Shown one piece after another: positions 5,605-7,135 of a stretch of DNA of 7,135 bases; within the stretch, counting starts at the first letter, position 1; each line of letters opens with the position of its first letter. The notes below the pieces were generated by a model. That model worked only from the letters and a program-made list of their open reading frames with translations, made no database searches and was not told the DNA's origin. Source of the DNA: Pseudohongiella sp. (lineage in GTDB: Bacteria; Pseudomonadota; Gammaproteobacteria; Pseudomonadales; Pseudohongiellaceae); the NCBI GenBank assembly GCA_030652635.1, contig JAUSPW010000427.1, positions 1-7,135 on the forward strand. Reading direction: 5' to 3'. The position numbers and the translations under genes are program-made.

Positions 5605-7135
5605 CTGATCAGGGCGCACGTTTGTTCGAAGAATTGGTGGAGCTGAATTTTCAGTTATACAGCAGCCTGTTTCTGACCTTACCTCTGGATGCCATCGAGC
5701 AGACCGGCACTTTGTTACCCTTGTTAAATGAGTCGTGTGCTGAGGGTCTACAACAGGGGCAATCTCCGGTTGCCATCATCGACGAATTTTTTCGGCAACA
5801 TCGCGCTCACTTCAGCGAACACGAGCGCATACAGTTCATGTTCAAAATTATTCAATATGTCGAGCGCCAGGTGGTGCTCATTGATGCTCTTGAAGATGCG
5901 GCTTACAGCCGTATTCATCAATTGGGCAACAAAAATTCATTGATGCGCTTGAGTGATCGCGCAGCCGATGAAGGGTTGGCGGGTGACCTGGCCAATCTGC
6001 TGCAAACGTTTGGTGTGCGTGTAGTGCTGACGGCACACCCGACACAGTTTTATCCTGGGCAGGTGCTTGCAATCATTTCTGATTTGACTGATGCCATTAC
6101 CAACGCACGTGCCGGGTCGGTACGTGATTTGTTACAGCAACTCGGCAACACACCGTTTTTCCAGAAAAAGAAACCTTCGCCACTGGATGAAGCAGTGTTG
6201 CTGACCTGGTATCTGGGTAATATTTTTTATCCGGCTATCGGCGATCTGGTTGACCCTCTGGCGGCGCGCTTTCCCGAACAAGTCAATGCCAATAAGGAGC
6301 TGGTGAGTATCGGGTTCTGGCCGGGCGGGGATCGCGATGGCAATCCATTTGTAACCACGGCGACCACCTTGCAGGTTGCCAACAAATTACGTTTCACAAT
6401 CTTGCAGTGTTATCACCACGATTTGCGCTTGATCAAACGCCGGCTGACCTTTGCCGGGGTTTACGACATGCTGGACAGGTTGGAAAAGCGCATCCACGAC
6501 GAATTGGTGGAAAAACCTGAACGCGCTGAGGTCAGCCTGACCGAAATCTTTGACACACTTGATCGCGCAGAAGTATTGGTCAAAACACATTTCCAGTCGA
6601 TGTACATAGAACAATTACAATCCTTCCGACGCAAGGTGACGTTGTTTGGTATGCACTTCGCCAGCATTGATATCCGTCAGGACAGTCGGGTTATCGCTCG
6701 CACTTTGAATGCCGTGCTGGCGGCTAACCCGGGCATTCTGCCGGCAGATTTTGAGCAGTTGCTTGAAACACAACAGCTGGATTGTTTGTTTACTTGTTCA
6801 GGCACTATAAAAGGCAAGGTGTCCGACGATGCGGTGATCTGCGACACCCTTGAGTCCATGGGTGTTATCCGGCAGATTCAGGCGGTTAACGGCGAGCGCG
6901 GCGCGCATCGCTACATCATCAGTAATTGCCGAGGGCCAGTGGACGTAGCGCGGGTATTTGCACTTTTCAGGTTGTGTGGTTGGGCAGATGCGCCAATCAC
7001 GGTCGACGTGGTGCCCTTGTTTGAGACAGTCAGCGATTTGCGCAGTGGTGGTGAGTCCATGGCCAGCCTGTACGCCAATACGTATTACCAAGCGCATCTG
7101 GCGCAGCGCCGTCGTCGCCAGACAGTCATGCTGGG
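5601..7135 (+). CDS. ppc: Phosphoenolpyruvate carboxylase, divergent TAHPTQ type (3'-partial)
   Basis: The frame stays open from the ATG at 5601 to the window end (511 complete codons). The cytoplasmic enzyme carboxylates phosphoenolpyruvate with bicarbonate to oxaloacetate, refilling the TCA cycle. Visible signatures are TAHPTQ at 144-149 (catalytic His146, equivalent to E. coli His138), GGDRDGNP at 242-249, the IDIRQDS block with Arg359 (equivalent to E. coli Arg396), and near the end NCRGPVDVARV, VVPLFETVSDL and TVML. The last leads into the expected YSDSxKD motif just outside the window. About 350-400 residues are missing. Gln149 replaces the usual Glu of TAHPTE and is followed by FYPGQVLAII. 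Together with the N-terminal SLFLTLPLDAIEQTGTLLPLL and the GFWPGGDRDGNPFVT block, this resembles, from memory, the Bacteroidetes form rather than the E. coli enzyme. The start overlaps the MFS stop by 4 bp, so translation is probably coupled. Confidence 0.92.
   Translation, partial: MTDQGARLFEELVELNFQLYSSLFLTLPLDAIEQTGTLLPLLNESCAEGLQQGQSPVAIIDEFFRQHRAHFSEHERIQFMFKIIQYVERQVVLIDALEDAAYSRIHQLGNKNSLMRLSDRAADEGLAGDLANLLQTFGVRVVLTAHPTQFYPGQVLAIISDLTDAITNARAGSVRDLLQQLGNTPFFQKKKPSPLDEAVLLTWYLGNIFYPAIGDLVDPLAARFPEQVNANKELVSIGFWPGGDRDGNPFVTTATTLQVANKLRFTILQCYHHDLRLIKRRLTFAGVYDMLDRLEKRIHDELVEKPERAEVSLTEIFDTLDRAEVLVKTHFQSMYIEQLQSFRRKVTLFGMHFASIDIRQDSRVIARTLNAVLAANPGILPADFEQLLETQQLDCLFTCSGTIKGKVSDDAVICDTLESMGVIRQIQAVNGERGAHRYIISNCRGPVDVARVFALFRLCGWADAPITVDVVPLFETVSDLRSGGESMASLYANTYYQAHLAQRRRRQTVML

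Noticed and set aside
5728..7097. Short open frames on both strands across 5728-7097
   Set aside because: The whole stretch is covered by the conserved ppc frame, and these fragments show no family features.

Overview
The window reads as an ordinary chromosomal stretch of a gammaproteobacterium, probably a marine or otherwise aquatic heterotroph. The grounds are a YfbR-type nucleotidase of the gammaproteobacterial form, an AbgT-family transporter, a PHM-like copper monooxygenase and moderate GC (roughly 50-55% by eye). I cannot name the genus. I see no mobile element, CRISPR array, tRNA or rRNA.

Layout, left to right. (1) Positions 1-954, plus strand: the C-terminal part of a copper type II (ascorbate-dependent) monooxygenase-like protein whose beginning lies outside the window. 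(2) A very GC-rich 21-bp-arm hairpin at 980-1039 sits in the convergent gap before (3) an AbgT-family transporter on the minus strand (1055-2632). (4) A 272-bp divergent intergenic region follows. It holds a candidate abgT promoter, a long imperfect palindrome, and two matching short dyads (AACC-N6-GGTT) 30 bp apart at the start of (5) a small XRE-type regulator (2905-3249, plus). (6) The regulator ends tail-to-tail, with an 8-bp overlap, on an unrecognised three-helix membrane protein (3242-3565, minus). (7) From 3714 a plus-strand run follows: yfbR (5'-deoxynucleotidase), an MFS transporter 34 bp downstream, and phosphoenolpyruvate carboxylase (ppc), whose ATG overlaps the MFS stop codon as ATGA. 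The ppc gene leaves the window at its right edge with 511 codons visible.

How the parts fit. YfbR, the MFS protein and Ppc look co-transcribed, pairing nucleotide salvage, uptake or export of an unidentified (perhaps monocarboxylate-like) solute, and anaplerotic oxaloacetate supply. The functional link is unclear. The XRE protein most likely represses itself through the two dyads and may also affect the divergent abgT gene. The Ppc has a TAHPTQ motif rather than the usual TAHPTE and resembles, from memory, the form common in Bacteroidetes. No clearly new multi-gene system is visible. The most interesting signals are the paired XRE operator candidates, the divergent Ppc, and the unknown small membrane protein overlapping the regulator.
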